Positions 1 to 10,245 of a stretch of DNA of 64,000 nucleotides are shown piece by piece. The first letter of the stretch is position 1; each line of letters begins with the position of its first letter. This DNA comes from Impatiens glandulifera (lineage: Eukaryota > Streptophyta > Magnoliopsida > Ericales > Balsaminaceae). Under the pieces are notes generated by a model. That model saw only the letters and a program-made list of their open reading frames with translations. It was not told where the DNA came from and searched no databases. The translations under genes were made by a program, and so were the position numbers. The stretch spans positions 15,663,125 to 15,727,124 of the forward strand of contig NC_061869.1 of NCBI RefSeq assembly GCF_907164915.1, given 5' to 3'.

Positions 1-2
1 CT

Positions 3-2825
3 GATCAAACCTGGCTATGGCATAAGAGACTAAACCATCTAAACATGAAAACCTTAAACTACATTCGCGGTAAAAAGCTAGTTGAAGGTATTCCTGATAT
101 AGTATTTAACCAGGATAAGGTTTGTTCAGCATGCCAGATGGGTAAACAAACTAGGTCATCTTTTAAGAGTAAAGGAAATATTCAATCTAGCCGGTGCCTA
201 GATCTCCTTCACATGGATTTATTTGGACCAATTCAGGTCATTAGCCTAGGAGGTATGCTCTATACCATGGTAGTTATTGATGATTATTCCAGATATACAT
301 GGGTAATATTTCTACCATCTAAACGTGAAACTGTATCAAACCTGATCACACTTCTTAAGCGGTTGCAAAATGAAAAATCAATTCGTATCAATAGCATTCG
401 AAGTGATCGAGGTACCGAATTTACTAATAGTACATTAACTGCATATCTTGATGAATCCGGCATTAGACACGAGTTGTCTAGTGCTAGGACTCCTCAACAA
501 AATGGCCTGGCCGAGAGAAGAAACCGGACTCTCAAGGAAGCCGCACGGTCTATGATAGCCGACTCCGGCATTGCTCAGAGATTTTGGGCTGAGGCTATCA
601 ATACTGCATGCCATACACAAAACCGGTCTTTGATAAACAGATTTCACAACAAAACACCGTATGAGGTCTATTTTAACAGAGTTCCTAAACTCAAGTACCT
701 CAGGATTTTCGGTTGTAAATGTTATATTCATATAAATGGTAAAACCCAACTCACCACTTTTGATGCAAAGACCGATACCGGTATCATGTTTGGATACTCG
801 GCAGTAAATAAAGCATATAGAGTTTATAATAATAGAACTGCAACCATGGAGGAAACAATTCTTGTTGTTTTCGATGAATCGGTTGAAAGCAATACTGCTT
901 CATGCTTTGATCTACACAACAGACTGGAAAATAATGATATCCATTCTGATAGTGAAGATGAGACTCCGGTCTTCAGGCGGTTTGTCCATGACCTAATGGG
1001 TAACATTGATACCCAGCCGGATCAAGCTGTTCCACAACAGGAAGCTGACACTTCGGTCCAATCCGAGGAAGTCGGTCGGTCTGACAATCTCGGTCAACCT
1101 ACCGACATGTCTAGCCTTGGTCAAGTTACCGGTAATTTGGTAGACACCCCTGAACTGAATCTCAGAAGAAATAGTAAACATCCTCCTGAGCAAATTATAG
1201 GTGACCCTTCAGAACCTGTTCGAACTAGGAGTCAACTTCTGGAAGGATATTTTAACTCTGCTTTTATATCCCAGATTGAACCGAAAAGAATAGATGAAGC
1301 ATTGTCAGATCCGGATTGGATCTTGGGAATGCAAGAAGAGCTAAACCAGTTCGAGAGTAGTAAAGTCTGGTACTTAGTTCCTAGACCGAAAGATCGATCG
1401 GTCATAGGAACAAGATGGGTATTCAGAAACAAACTCAATGAAGACGGTTTGGTCACGAGGAACAAAGCCAGATTAGTGGCTCAAGGCTACAAACAGGAAG
1501 AAGGCATTGACTTTGAAGAGTCATTTGCTCCTGTAGCCAGGATTGAAGCCATTAGGATTTTTCTTGCATTTGCTGCTTTCAAAAATTTCAAAGTTTTTCA
1601 AATGGATGTTAAAAGTGCATTTCTGAACGGTGATATACGTGAAGAAGTGTACGTTGAACAGCCACCCGGTTTCAAAAATGCTGCATTTCCAAACCATGTA
1701 TACCGGCTGAACAAAGCTTTATATGGTCTAAAGCAAGCACCTAGGGCCTGGTATGATACGCTAACCGCATTTTTATTAGAGCATGATTTCACCATCGGTT
1801 CGGTGGATAAAACCTTGTTTAAGTTTGAAAAGAAGGAACATATCCTACTTGTTCAAATTTATGTAGATGATATTATTTTCGGTTCCACCGATCCAAAGCT
1901 CTGTGACAAGTTCTCAAAAATGATGACTGACAAATTTGAAATGAGTATGATGGGAGAATTAAGTTTCTTCCTAGGTCTTCAGGTTAAACAACTCAAGGAA
2001 GGAACATTCATCAGTCAACCTAAATATACCAAGGAGCTTCTGAAGAAATTCGGTATGGACACCTGCTCCTCGGCGGCTACTCCAATGAGTTCATCCATTA
2101 AACTGGACAGAGATGATGAAGGCCAATCAGTAGATCAGATTGCATACCGGGGCATGATCGGCTCCCTATTGTATCTGACAGCAAGTAGACCGGACATCCT
2201 GTTTGCAGTTGGTGTGTGTGGGAGATTCCAAGCAAATCCAAAGCAATCCCACTACACAGCCGCAAAGAGGATACTGAAGTATCTAAAAGGCACTCCCGAT
2301 GTCGGTCTGTGGTATCCAAAAGACTCATCATTTAATCTGACAAGCTATTCAGACGCAGACTATGCAGGATGCAAGATCGACAGGAAAAGCACCAGTGGAA
2401 CATGTCAGTTCCTAGGTGACCGATTGGTGTCATGGCACAGCAAGAAACAGACATCGGTGGCTACATCAACTGCGGAGGCTGAATACTTGGCGGCCGGAAG
2501 TTGCTGTTCTCAACTCCTCTGGATCCAACAGCAGCTGAAGGACTTCGGTATCATAGCTGAAGAGTCACCGATCTTCTGTGACAACACAAGTGCCATTGCG
2601 ATCACCTACAACCCGGTTCTCCACTCCAGAACCAAGCACATCGACATCAGACATCACTTCATCCGAGAGCATGTCACGTTGAAGCATATCCGGCTGGAAT
2701 ACGTACCGACCGATCAACAAGTGGCCGATATCTTCACGAAGCCGCTGCAGGAAGCTAAGTTTTCTCAATTTAGACTTACTCTCGGCTTAACCGACATTAG
2801 CCAAATCCTTCCAAAGGATAATTAA
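3..2825 (+). CDS. pol: Copia pol polyprotein, 5'-partial (integrase, RT, RNase H)
   Basis: The reading frame is open from base 3, so the ATG at 45 is internal and the gene starts before the window. Numbering from that Met: the GAG-pre-integrase/HHCC zinc site begins upstream ([11 protein letters not shown]) and ends with CSAC near residues 27-30. The integrase catalytic triad is D58, D121, E157, the last two 35 residues apart. A low-conservation linker (about 290-400) precedes reverse transcriptase at about 430-675 with YVDD at 606-609. RNase H follows at about 765-900 (SYSDAD, EAEY, DNTSA). The protein ends at residue 926 with no internal stop, so it may still be functional. Gag and protease are not in the window. 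Confidence 0.95.
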   Translation, partial: DQTWLWHKRLNHLNMKTLNYIRGKKLVEGIPDIVFNQDKVCSACQMGKQTRSSFKSKGNIQSSRCLDLLHMDLFGPIQVISLGGMLYTMVVIDDYSRYTWVIFLPSKRETVSNLITLLKRLQNEKSIRINSIRSDRGTEFTNSTLTAYLDESGIRHELSSARTPQQNGLAERRNRTLKEAARSMIADSGIAQRFWAEAINTACHTQNRSLINRFHNKTPYEVYFNRVPKLKYLRIFGCKCYIHINGKTQLTTFDAKTDTGIMFGYSAVNKAYRVYNNRTATMEETILVVFDESVESNTASCFDLHNRLENNDIHSDSEDETPVFRRFVHDLMGNIDTQPDQAVPQQEADTSVQSEEVGRSDNLGQPTDMSSLGQVTGNLVDTPELNLRRNSKHPPEQIIGDPSEPVRTRSQLLEGYFNSAFISQIEPKRIDEALSDPDWILGMQEELNQFESSKVWYLVPRPKDRSVIGTRWVFRNKLNEDGLVTRNKARLVAQGYKQEEGIDFEESFAPVARIEAIRIFLAFAAFKNFKVFQMDVKSAFLNGDIREEVYVEQPPGFKNAAFPNHVYRLNKALYGLKQAPRAWYDTLTAFLLEHDFTIGSVDKTLFKFEKKEHILLVQIYVDDIIFGSTDPKLCDKFSKMMTDKFEMSMMGELSFFLGLQVKQLKEGTFISQPKYTKELLKKFGMDTCSSAATPMSSSIKLDRDDEGQSVDQIAYRGMIGSLLYLTASRPDILFAVGVCGRFQANPKQSHYTAAKRILKYLKGTPDVGLWYPKDSSFNLTSYSDADYAGCKIDRKSTSGTCQFLGDRLVSWHSKKQTSVATSTAEAEYLAAGSCCSQLLWIQQQLKDFGIIAEESPIFCDNTSAIAITYNPVLHSRTKHIDIRHHFIREHVTLKHIRLEYVPTDQQVADIFTKPLQEAKFSQFRLTLGLTDISQILPKDN

Positions 2826-3378
2826 AGGGAAATCGGTTCAGACAGACAAACCGATAATTCTTCCTAAAAAGTTGAACTTTGAATCTTCGGGGTGTTTGTG
2901 GAAGAACCGCCCAGTCTATCAGAGAAAGTAAACCGACCGGCTACTTGGTGCATGCACCAAATAACCGCATCGGGATGAACAATTGATACCTGACCGGTTA
3001 CGAAGAAGGCTACCCCAGATTATTTGAATTTCAAACAGAAGAGGAACAGTTATCAGAGGTTAAAGGTCTCTGCTCTGCATCATTGCCTTTTCAGAATAAA
3101 CCTGGTCGCGCCTAAAAAGACGTGAGGATCTTTTGATATCTTTCACAGTCCAGGCCTATGACCGACACCTAGACCTGCAAAACTGCCTATTTTATGCAAA
3201 GATTCTTATCCTGCGGTTAATATACTTCATCTCACTTAATGCCCGGATAATAGGTTAGCCCCAAAACCAGTATTTAAAGGAAGCACCCTTTCACTCAAAC
3301 ACTCACAAAGCAATACACTCTTTCCATCACTAAGGCAAAAATCTCACAAGAACATCCTCTCTCTAAGGCAACCTAATC
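2826..3378 (+). other. Non-coding spacer and leader between pol and first extra ORF
   Basis: No convincing ORF is present. The stretch is richer in G+C than the flanking plant DNA. It carries a TATA-like box at 3271 and an A/C-rich leader just before the ATG at 3379, like a plant 5'UTR. It probably holds the promoter of the first cassette; this is inferred from position and sequence only. Confidence 0.5.
3271..3278 (+). promoter_or_regulatory. TATA-like box of internal cassette 1
   Basis: TATTTAAA lies 108 bp before the ATG at 3379. The intervening sequence is pyrimidine- and A/C-rich, like a plant 5'UTR. It is the weakest of the three TATA matches, but its spacing agrees with the other two cassettes. 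Confidence 0.45.
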
Positions 3379-4116
3379 ATGTCTATCTTCACAAACATTC
3401 TCCAAGTAGACTTTGAATCTTGCTCCGATACCGATCATTATGAGCTGTATCGGATGATCAAACAACTGGAAGATACTGGCCTCCAGTATTTCCTGGATGA
3501 CAAGCAAATCATCTATCCTCAATCTGTCTTGGAATTTTACAACAACGCCAGGGTATACCGGGGGACACCCCACTTTGAGACCCACATCCAATCTAAGGTT
3601 GGGGGTATTCTCTTTGACTTCACCGAGCAGGACTTCGCTCGGTGCTTCGATCTGCCTAAACAAGGGCTAACAGACCTAAACCCTCCGGCCGATACTAAGG
3701 CTGAGGTCTCTCTCGCCCTAGCTCGGTCGGACGAGCCTGTTGCTGATCATGGTTCCAAATCTCCTTTGAGGGCTGAGTACCAGCTCCTCAATGATATAAT
3801 AGGAAGGGGCATACTTGGAAAAGATGTCACCAACATCTACTGCACGGCAACGTTCAACATGATGGCGGCCATCATCACCAGAACGCCGGTCAATTGGTCT
3901 AGGGTGCTGTTCGACGTCCTTATTTGGATAATCGGCACCCGGTCAGTGGCTTTCGTTCCCCAGATAAGCCGACTTTTTGAGGAGCTTGGAGTCCCAACCT
4001 GTCCCGGCGAAGGTTTGACCCATAGTCAAGTGTTCACAAGAGAAGTCATCGACTCATTCTACGATCGAGTTGAGAGAGAGTGGAGGAGAAGGAACTCCAA
4101 TCCCCGCGGCCATTAA
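3379..4116 (+). CDS. Retrotransposon extra ORF 1, plant-transposon-protein-like
   Basis: 245-residue intact ORF, first of three related ORFs between pol and the 3' LTR. The start MSIFTNILQVDFESC aligns with VDF starts in the next two ORFs. Shared landmarks in order: a helical segment ending GLQYFLDD (35-42), EFYNNA (about 52-57), a strand-rich stretch with DFTEQDFARCFDLPKQGL, and RTPVNWSRVLFDVL near residue 170. The pattern resembles the 'putative plant transposon protein' domain often found in plant retroelements (recalled as Pfam PF20167, not checked). No catalytic motif, signal peptide or membrane segment is evident. Function is unknown; it sits where Sireviruses carry an env-like ORF, but nothing in it looks like an envelope protein. 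Confidence 0.8.
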   Translation: MSIFTNILQVDFESCSDTDHYELYRMIKQLEDTGLQYFLDDKQIIYPQSVLEFYNNARVYRGTPHFETHIQSKVGGILFDFTEQDFARCFDLPKQGLTDLNPPADTKAEVSLALARSDEPVADHGSKSPLRAEYQLLNDIIGRGILGKDVTNIYCTATFNMMAAIITRTPVNWSRVLFDVLIWIIGTRSVAFVPQISRLFEELGVPTCPGEGLTHSQVFTREVIDSFYDRVEREWRRRNSNPRGH

Positions 4117-4630
4117 GTTACTCCTTCCTGCATCCGGTCGTTTTGCTTCATGCACCGGATGCATTCTTAACCAACTCCAATTTGATCATATCGGCTTCAC
4201 CCATATCTCCTTCGGTTTTATTTGTGCTTTTTCTTGACTTCATCATTTCTGTATGTCATTTTCGGTATTGTCTCTACCAGTTTCGGCTTCTATCTAATCA
4301 ATATCGTTTATGTGTTAAATGCATTTAATGAGACAGTCCAAACTAATGAGATAACTCCCAACCACCTACATATTTAATTTCCAACTAATCTGGTCACTTC
4401 CCAACTAATATTTACCTTGGGCCCTGCAATTTGCTCCTTCCCCATGCGCCTTGAAAAGGGAAAGATTCTCTTCCTTAATAAAACAAAACTGACCATCAAT
4501 GCACAGATTTTCCCTCCAAAACCGATCCTATATAAGGAGCCAATCTCCTTTCATTTTATCACATCCAAAAGTGCAAAACACTTGTATTCATCTTGAACAT
4601 CTCTTGAATCTCTCTCTCAATATCATAATC
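4117..4630 (+). other. Spacer between cassettes 1 and 2
   Basis: Contains the 3' flank of cassette 1 and the upstream region and leader of cassette 2. A short ORF at 4080-4328 overlaps the end of cassette 1 but is hydrophobic, matches nothing I know and is probably chance. The TATA-like box at 4529 lies in this stretch. Confidence 0.4.
4529..4536 (+). promoter_or_regulatory. TATA box of internal cassette 2
   Basis: TATATAAG is a good plant TATA match, 102 bp before the ATG at 4631. The upstream ATG at 4499 precedes this box, which supports the later ATG as the true start. Confidence 0.55.
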
Positions 4631-5338
4631 ATGCCGAGTCGAACTTTGGGAAATTTTTTAAGCGTCGATTTCAACTCATGTCTGGCAGAATGGGACTATG
4701 ATCATCCAAAGAAACACATGTTTGAAAGTCTTATTGTTACCGGTCTTCAAACCTTCCTCGAAGAATCCGGTCCCATACTAATTGAGGATGTCAAGGAATT
4801 CTTCATAAATGCCTGCAACTGGGGCGATCACATTGTCACCACTGTAAGGAATCATACCTTCCGGCTTGATGAAGCCGAATTTGCCACCCTCTTCAATCTG
4901 CCCAAAGAAGGGTTCTCTGATTTCCCAACCATGGAGGGACTTGATGAATACTACTATGGGTTACGCTGCTCTGCCACCCTTGATCCGGTGGAAACCCATG
5001 GGTTAAAAACCCGCCTCGGTCGTAGTACTCAGCTACTTCTTGAGATTGTCACTCGGTCCATTCTGTGCCAATCTCCAAATCAGCGGTATTCAAAGAATAC
5101 CTACAACATCATGACTCACATCTACCACCAAACGCCCATCAATTGGTCAGCGGTCCTTTTTCAAAACTTGAGGAATATGGTGCTGACCAAGAAAGGTCTC
5201 GGCTTTGCACCTCACATCAGCAAGTTGATTCTCAAGTACCGGCCAGATTTTGGACCGGGCACGCCGGCATCCCCCTCAAACATTCTTGATGCAGATTCAG
5301 TGGTGGAAAAGTATTCCAAAATGGTGCTTACTGCTTAA
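4631..5338 (+). CDS. Retrotransposon extra ORF 2, paralogue of ORF 1
   Basis: 235 residues from the ATG at 4631. The frame is open from an ATG at 4499, but that lies before the TATA box, and the protein aligned with its paralogues starts at MPSRTLGNFLSVDFNSC. It shares the landmarks of ORF 1: VTGLQTFLEE, KEFFINA, a strand-rich segment with LDEAEFATLFNLPKEGF, and QTPINWSAVLFQNL. Identity to ORF 1 is modest, so the duplication is old or the copies have different roles. An AATAAA at about 5401 could serve as poly(A) signal. Role unknown. Confidence 0.8.
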   Translation: MPSRTLGNFLSVDFNSCLAEWDYDHPKKHMFESLIVTGLQTFLEESGPILIEDVKEFFINACNWGDHIVTTVRNHTFRLDEAEFATLFNLPKEGFSDFPTMEGLDEYYYGLRCSATLDPVETHGLKTRLGRSTQLLLEIVTRSILCQSPNQRYSKNTYNIMTHIYHQTPINWSAVLFQNLRNMVLTKKGLGFAPHISKLILKYRPDFGPGTPASPSNILDADSVVEKYSKMVLTA

Positions 5339-5848
5339 ATATTTATCTTTCGTATCATTCTATCGGTTCTCTCTATGTACTCTTTCGTATCGGTCTCTTG
5401 AATAAAATATCGTTTCAGTTTCAATGACCGTGTCTCTCTACTCTTTGCGCATTCATCTAAGTAACCGAATATTAACTCGTTCTTATCCGGTTTCATAAAA
5501 TCTGATCAAAACTGTTAATCGAAATGTCTGATTAGACTTAGAAACCAATTATTCATTCGGTCTCAAAGGAAAGAAAGCGTCATCCATGACATAGGCTATG
5601 TGTTTTGGAGGGAAAATTCCCGTTCAAAATTGCCGCCCACAGTTTTCGGTTTCCCGCCCATAGTTTGGTGTACTTTTACCTTGGAGGGAAAATTCCCGCC
5701 CATTCATGATGGGACGGTTGGGCTTCCAAACCGTGACTATAAAAGGGGGCCTTCGGTCATCCCTTTCATTCTCACGCGAATTCACTTTATCTCTCTAAAC
5801 TTTCTAAACTCTTTGAAGCCGTTTTCTCTCATTCTCAAACTCTTCAAC
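5339..5848 (+). promoter_or_regulatory. Cassette 3 upstream region with repeated dyads and TATA box
   Basis: An 18-bp direct repeat (TTGGAGGGAAAATTCCCG) lies at 5605-5622 and 5681-5698, each copy holding a GGGAA/TTCCC dyad. TTTCCCGCC at 5650-5658 matches the plant E2F consensus. A strong TATA box, TATAAAAG, is at 5738-5745, 111 bp before the ATG at 5849. The layout resembles a compact plant promoter inside the element. E2F binding is inferred from the motif only. Confidence 0.5.
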
Positions 5849-8636
5849 ATGGGTCGTGATTCGGCGTTGTTCAAACTCTATTCTCAAGTAGACTTCGAGG
5901 AGATTCGGCAGAATGGGACAACCGAAGCAAAGGAAGTCATTGACCTGCTGATCAAAACCGGTCTGGGATATTTTCTAGACGGTCCTCACGTAATTTACAG
6001 AGAGGCGGTCGAAGAATTCTTCAAAACCGCAATCATCTCCTACGACAGGATCATCGCAACGGTTTGCGGTTCCCAAATCGAGATCACCGAAGCAGTGGTG
6101 GCCGAGAGCTTGCGTCTCCCAACTACCGGCCAGGATGCAACGGCAGAAATGGACGATGATACCTTTGAGACGGCTTGCCACCTCTTATCGGCAACCAATA
6201 AGCCAATCACGACATCCGGAAGTAAGAATACGCTGAAGCCGGAATATATCCCGGCATGTGACGTTTTCGCCAGGGCGATACTGGCAAGGGGAGGAAACTT
6301 CAGCAACCTCACCAGAGACAAAATCAAAATGATATTTCGTCTGTTGGAAGGAAAGGAGGTCAACTGGGCAAGATCAGTGTTCGGCAACCTCATGGACATG
6401 GTAAGACCGGATTCAGCCCGGTCGTGGGGATATGCCGTGCAACTCGGTAAGATCTTCCTACACTTGAACCTCAACGTCGGTCCCGGTGTTGAGCTAATAA
6501 AACGTTGCATCATTCGGTCGAGGCAATTTCTTCCAAGAACGCAGTCGGCCTCTAATTCCACAGGTGGCCGAAAGAAGAAGGCCGCAAAGAAAGATGCCCC
6601 GGCAAAAACAAAGACCGGAGGTAAGAGGAAAGAAAAGATAATCTTCGTGGACCCACCACAACAAACAGAAGATGAGGAGTGGGCCCCTGAGGAAACCGAA
6701 ACGGAGAGGACCGATGATAGAACGGTCAATGACGAAGATCATTCGGCTCGGAGTCAGAACGATGCCGAACAAAGCGCTAATCCTGAAACCACCGAGGGTG
6801 AAGACGGGGTTGATGAAGGAGACAATGATGAAGGCCACAACAAAGAAGAGGCCGACGAGGCCGAGGCCGAAAGATTAGCCCAGAAAATCTTTCAGGGCAT
6901 AAACAAGCGAGACGAGGACGTTATAGACCTATATTTGGAGTGGCATGAGCACCGCTTCAACACAAAATATAAGACATCCTACCGGCCTTCCGCAACAGGA
7001 TTGCATCGACAGATTGGAGGAGGTAGAGGACATGATCTTACGCCTCACAAAATCCAACACAATTCAGGAGGTACAATGCCGAACTTGCCTCCTGATACCG
7101 AGAAGCCACCTTCGGAAATTAAAAAGGCGCATCAGAAAGATTAAGGAGGAATATGCCGAAGGGGGATCGGTGTCTACCATAGCGCCGCGAGTATTATCAA
7201 AGCTTGAAAAGGGCAAACTGGAAATACGTCAAGAAATAGAGCGGCTGGAAGCAATATGCAACCAAAAGCAAGTACCGGTCTACACCGCTCCGGTAATAGA
7301 AGAATTTCCAGTTGACTGCCCAACACCTTCAAGAGAGGAAGTTGAGACACCAAGGGATATTGAGGCACCGATGCAAGAAGACGTTGAGGTACCGACTTCA
7401 AATATTGTTGAGGTACAAATTTTAGAAGATGTCGAGGTACCAATCTCAGAAACTGCGGTAACGAACTTGGAGGATGCGGTCACATTAGAACCCCCTAATG
7501 AGAATGATGCACTGATAGACTCCAGTGAGAGAGCCGATCCTGATCCCACCGGGCAATCAATTCCCTCTCCACCACCGGAAGCCACCGCCTCGGTCCCTCC
7601 TACAGAACAGATTGAAGACCGGCTCCAAAAGTTTGAAGCATCTGTTTCGGGGAGGATTGATGACCAACTTAAGAAGTTTGAAATGTCCATATTAGGGCAG
7701 ATTGAAGACCGACTTCAGCAGCTTGAAACATCCACTTCAGAGCGAATCGATGACCGCGTTCAAGTACACGAAGTGTCCAAGTTTCAACCGCTCAAGGATT
7801 GCTGCAATAAAATATTTGATTCGGCTCTGCAGTTCGCCGATGTGACAAAACAGCTTATGGATCAACATCAGGCACGCCTAGCAGAGCTCAGCACCGGACT
7901 GTGGGAAGAGGCCGGTGAGCGCGAAAAATGTGTTCAGCGAACCGCAGCTCTGGAGGCTATGACCTCAGACTTAAAGAAGGACTTCGAACAGGTCGACCGG
8001 ACAATCGACCGGGTCTCGGTACTGGAAAAGAAAAACGAAGATCTCGTGGCCGAAGTAAAGGCACTTACTGCACAGATGGCCGAAATCCTAAAAGCTAAGG
8101 AGAACGCGGATGCCGCAGCTCTAGAAGCTGATGCCCAAGTAGCAAAAAGGATCCAGGATGAGCTGAACGCCGAAGCCAGCAAAGATAAAGAGGCGCCGCG
8201 ATCGTCTCAGCTAACCGAAGCAGAATTAGAGGCCGAAAGAATAAGAAGGGCCGAGATCTTATATCCAGGGTATGCTGCGAAAGTGGCCAGTCAGGCCGCA
8301 GCGGATGCCGAACGACTGGAAAGGGAATCACGAAGGCTGGCGGGCTATGCAACGGAAAACGAGAAAAAGAAGAAGGCGGCCGCCTCCGCTTCAGCACCGA
8401 CAAAAAGAAAGAGGCCGGCTCCTAAGAAGGTTCGGATAGCCGAGATGCTCAATGAAATCTCCGAACCGGTCTCTACGGGTACTTCGCAGCAAGACGACCA
8501 AGTCGAGGACGAAGTCGAAGAACAGCTGCGGTCCCGATCTAAAAGACCACGACCCTCCCAACAGACCAGGCAACCGCAACCGCAACCGCAACCGAAGAAA
8601 AAGAAGAGCGCCTACGAATTCACGGACTCGGAATAA
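5849..8636 (+). pseudogene. Retrotransposon extra ORF 3 with coiled-coil extension, frame-broken
   Basis: Starts at MGRDSALFKLYSQVDFEEI and repeats the ORF 1/2 domain over about 230 residues (IKTGLGYFLDG, EEFFKTA, EVNWARSVFGNL). A Lys-rich stretch and an acidic low-complexity region follow. That frame runs to a stop at 7144. A second frame, open from at least 6945 to 8636, continues with a long Glu/Lys/Ala-rich coiled coil, short repeats of the type IEDRLQKFE / IDDQLKKFE around 7610-7760, and a basic tail with NLS-like KRKRP and PKKKKS. Moving between the frames requires skipping one base, probably at about 6975-7005. Combined length would be about 930 codons. It could be a mutation, a small intron or a programmed shift. 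It is distinct from ORFs 1 and 2 in carrying the extension. Confidence 0.7.
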
Positions 8637-8747
8637 GGACTACCCTTCCTTTTCTTATTTGCCTTAGTATTTATGCTTTGTCTTTTCCGGTAATATATAA
8701 ATATATATAAAGTTATTTTTGAATACCGGCCTTATTTTGCATCTCTA

Positions 8748-8967
8748 CATGATTTTGATAATTTTAAATAAAATAATCAAAAAGGGAGAAATTGTTAGAT
8801 AAAAGATAAAGACTCTTCCAAAACTCCTCCCTCAAAATTTTTCGAAAAATTCTCTAAGTCTTTTTCAAAAACCGGCCAAACAAAACAACCGGCCTACGGT
8901 TGCAAACTTACATGATTTTGATAATTTTAAATAAAATAATCAAAAAGGGAGAAATTGTTAGATAAAT
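8748..8967 (+). repeat. Duplicated polypurine tract and LTR start
   Basis: A block of about 57 bp containing AAAAAGGGAGAAAT followed by TGTTAGATAAA occurs at 8748-8804 and again at 8911-8967, offset exactly 163 bp. Each copy has a polypurine tract directly before TGTTAG. The second copy marks the likely LTR start at 8956. Multiple polypurine tracts before the 3' LTR are a described Sirevirus feature. Confidence 0.8.
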
Positions 8968-10245
8968 TCAAGACCGGTTCAAATAAACCTAACTTAAACA
9001 AACTTCCCATGCAGGAACAAGAAACCGGACCGGATGAACAAAAGAAAACCAACTGAAGAAACCGAACCGGTCAAGTCACCATACCGATCAAAAGCATTCT
9101 GAACGTGACCGCACAAAGGATCGGCCAAAGCTTAAAACTAGAACCATCAAACAACCGATCATCCACAAGACAAGAATAACCGGAAGAAGTCCGGTTACTT
9201 CACTACCAAAAGATATTCGGCCAAGTCAAGTGGCCGACTAGTACAAGAAGACACTTTGGGTATCTGTTGAGAATGATACCAAAGGAACAGATTGAATACT
9301 TCCATATCTATGCAAGTCTGAGGAAAGACTGTAGGCTGCAGAAAACAGTACTACCGGATCCTTCTACTTCGGGATAAGCCAGAAAGGAAATCTTCAAAGT
9401 ACAGACAACTGTCCAAACAGACAGCGCCTATATTGAGTAAAAGACAAACCCAGCAGGTTTGCCTTACAGACCGGCAGGTCTGAAACAGGATACCAGGTCT
9501 GAGATTGACCGTCAGGTCTGAGGAGACGACCGGCAGGTCTGAGACACTGAATCACTGCACCTCTGATCAGCTAATCGGATTCAAGGCAGTGAAATATGAC
9601 CGTTGGCATATTTCACCTATAAAAGGAGGCAGTTGCAGAAGAGTAAATGCGGGACATACATTTGGATAACGAGAGCTAAAAGCATTTACTACAATAACAG
9701 TGTGATATTCTAGAAAGCCTAAGTGTTGAAAGTTAAAGTGTGATCTACAATTTCGGTGTAAATTGTAAGAGTGTTATCGAGCAGAGAATAAGTCTCGATC
9801 GGCTTGTATTTGTATTCCTTAGTGAATATCCTTCTCGCGGTTTCGAGAGGAAGGGGTGACGTAGGAGTTTTATCTCCGAACATCCATAAAACCTTTTGTG
9901 TTATTTACTTTCTGTTGGCTTCATTACATAACCGACTAACTTAACCATACCGCTCCAAACCGAATCTATACTAACTTAACCATACCGAATATCCAGATTA
10001 CCGAAACCGACCCACCATCTCCAAATCCTCATCATCCGAAACCGACCGTGCCTATCATACAAGTGTACCGCTTCAACCTGAAAGCAAACCTCTTCCGCGC
10101 TTGAACCTAGTTCAAGGGTTTGTGACAGGTTGTGTAGTATTGAAACCTCGGTGTTAATCTCTAACCGGATTAACCACCACCCTACGAGTGAGAACCGCTA
10201 ACCGGTCCAACCCCCGGTCCACCAGCGGCGACCTAGATCCTAACA
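8956..10245 (+). repeat. 3' LTR of the Sirevirus-like element
   Basis: Begins TGTTAG right after the second polypurine tract and ends CTAACA at 10245, a perfect 6-bp terminal inverted repeat; length 1290 bp (1453 bp if the first TGTTAG at 8793 is the true start). A TATA box (TATAAAAG) at 9618-9625 marks the likely U3 promoter. Several CAGGTCTGA repeats lie at about 9475-9545. The 3' end, including a stretch with TTCAAG and GGTTTGTGA, resembles the LTRs at 22232-23704 and 43592-44553. Confidence 0.85.
9618..9625 (+). promoter_or_regulatory. LTR TATA box
   Basis: TATAAAAG in the middle of the LTR, the usual place for the U3 promoter. A second, independent copy would lie in the 5' LTR outside the window. 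The adjacent CAGGTCTGA repeats are in the right place to act as U3 enhancer elements, which is inference. Confidence 0.6.

Larger units (their letters stand above)
1..10245 (+). mobile_element. Sirevirus-like Ty1/copia LTR retrotransposon, 3' portion
   Basis: The order seen is end of pol, three extra ORFs, polypurine tracts, then a 3' LTR. The 5' LTR, gag and protease lie outside the window, so target-site duplications cannot be tested. Integrase-before-RT order assigns it to Ty1/copia. A long extra coding region between pol and the 3' LTR, and repeated polypurine tracts just before the LTR, are known Sirevirus traits; the RNase H end ([18 protein letters not shown]) also looks like that lineage. 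Pol and the first two extra ORFs are intact, while the third has a frame break, so the insertion is probably fairly young. Lineage assignment is by eye and would need an RT tree. Confidence 0.9.

Noticed and set aside
4080..4328. 82-aa ORF overlapping the end of cassette 1
   Set aside because: Different frame, hydrophobic, no paralogue in the other cassettes.
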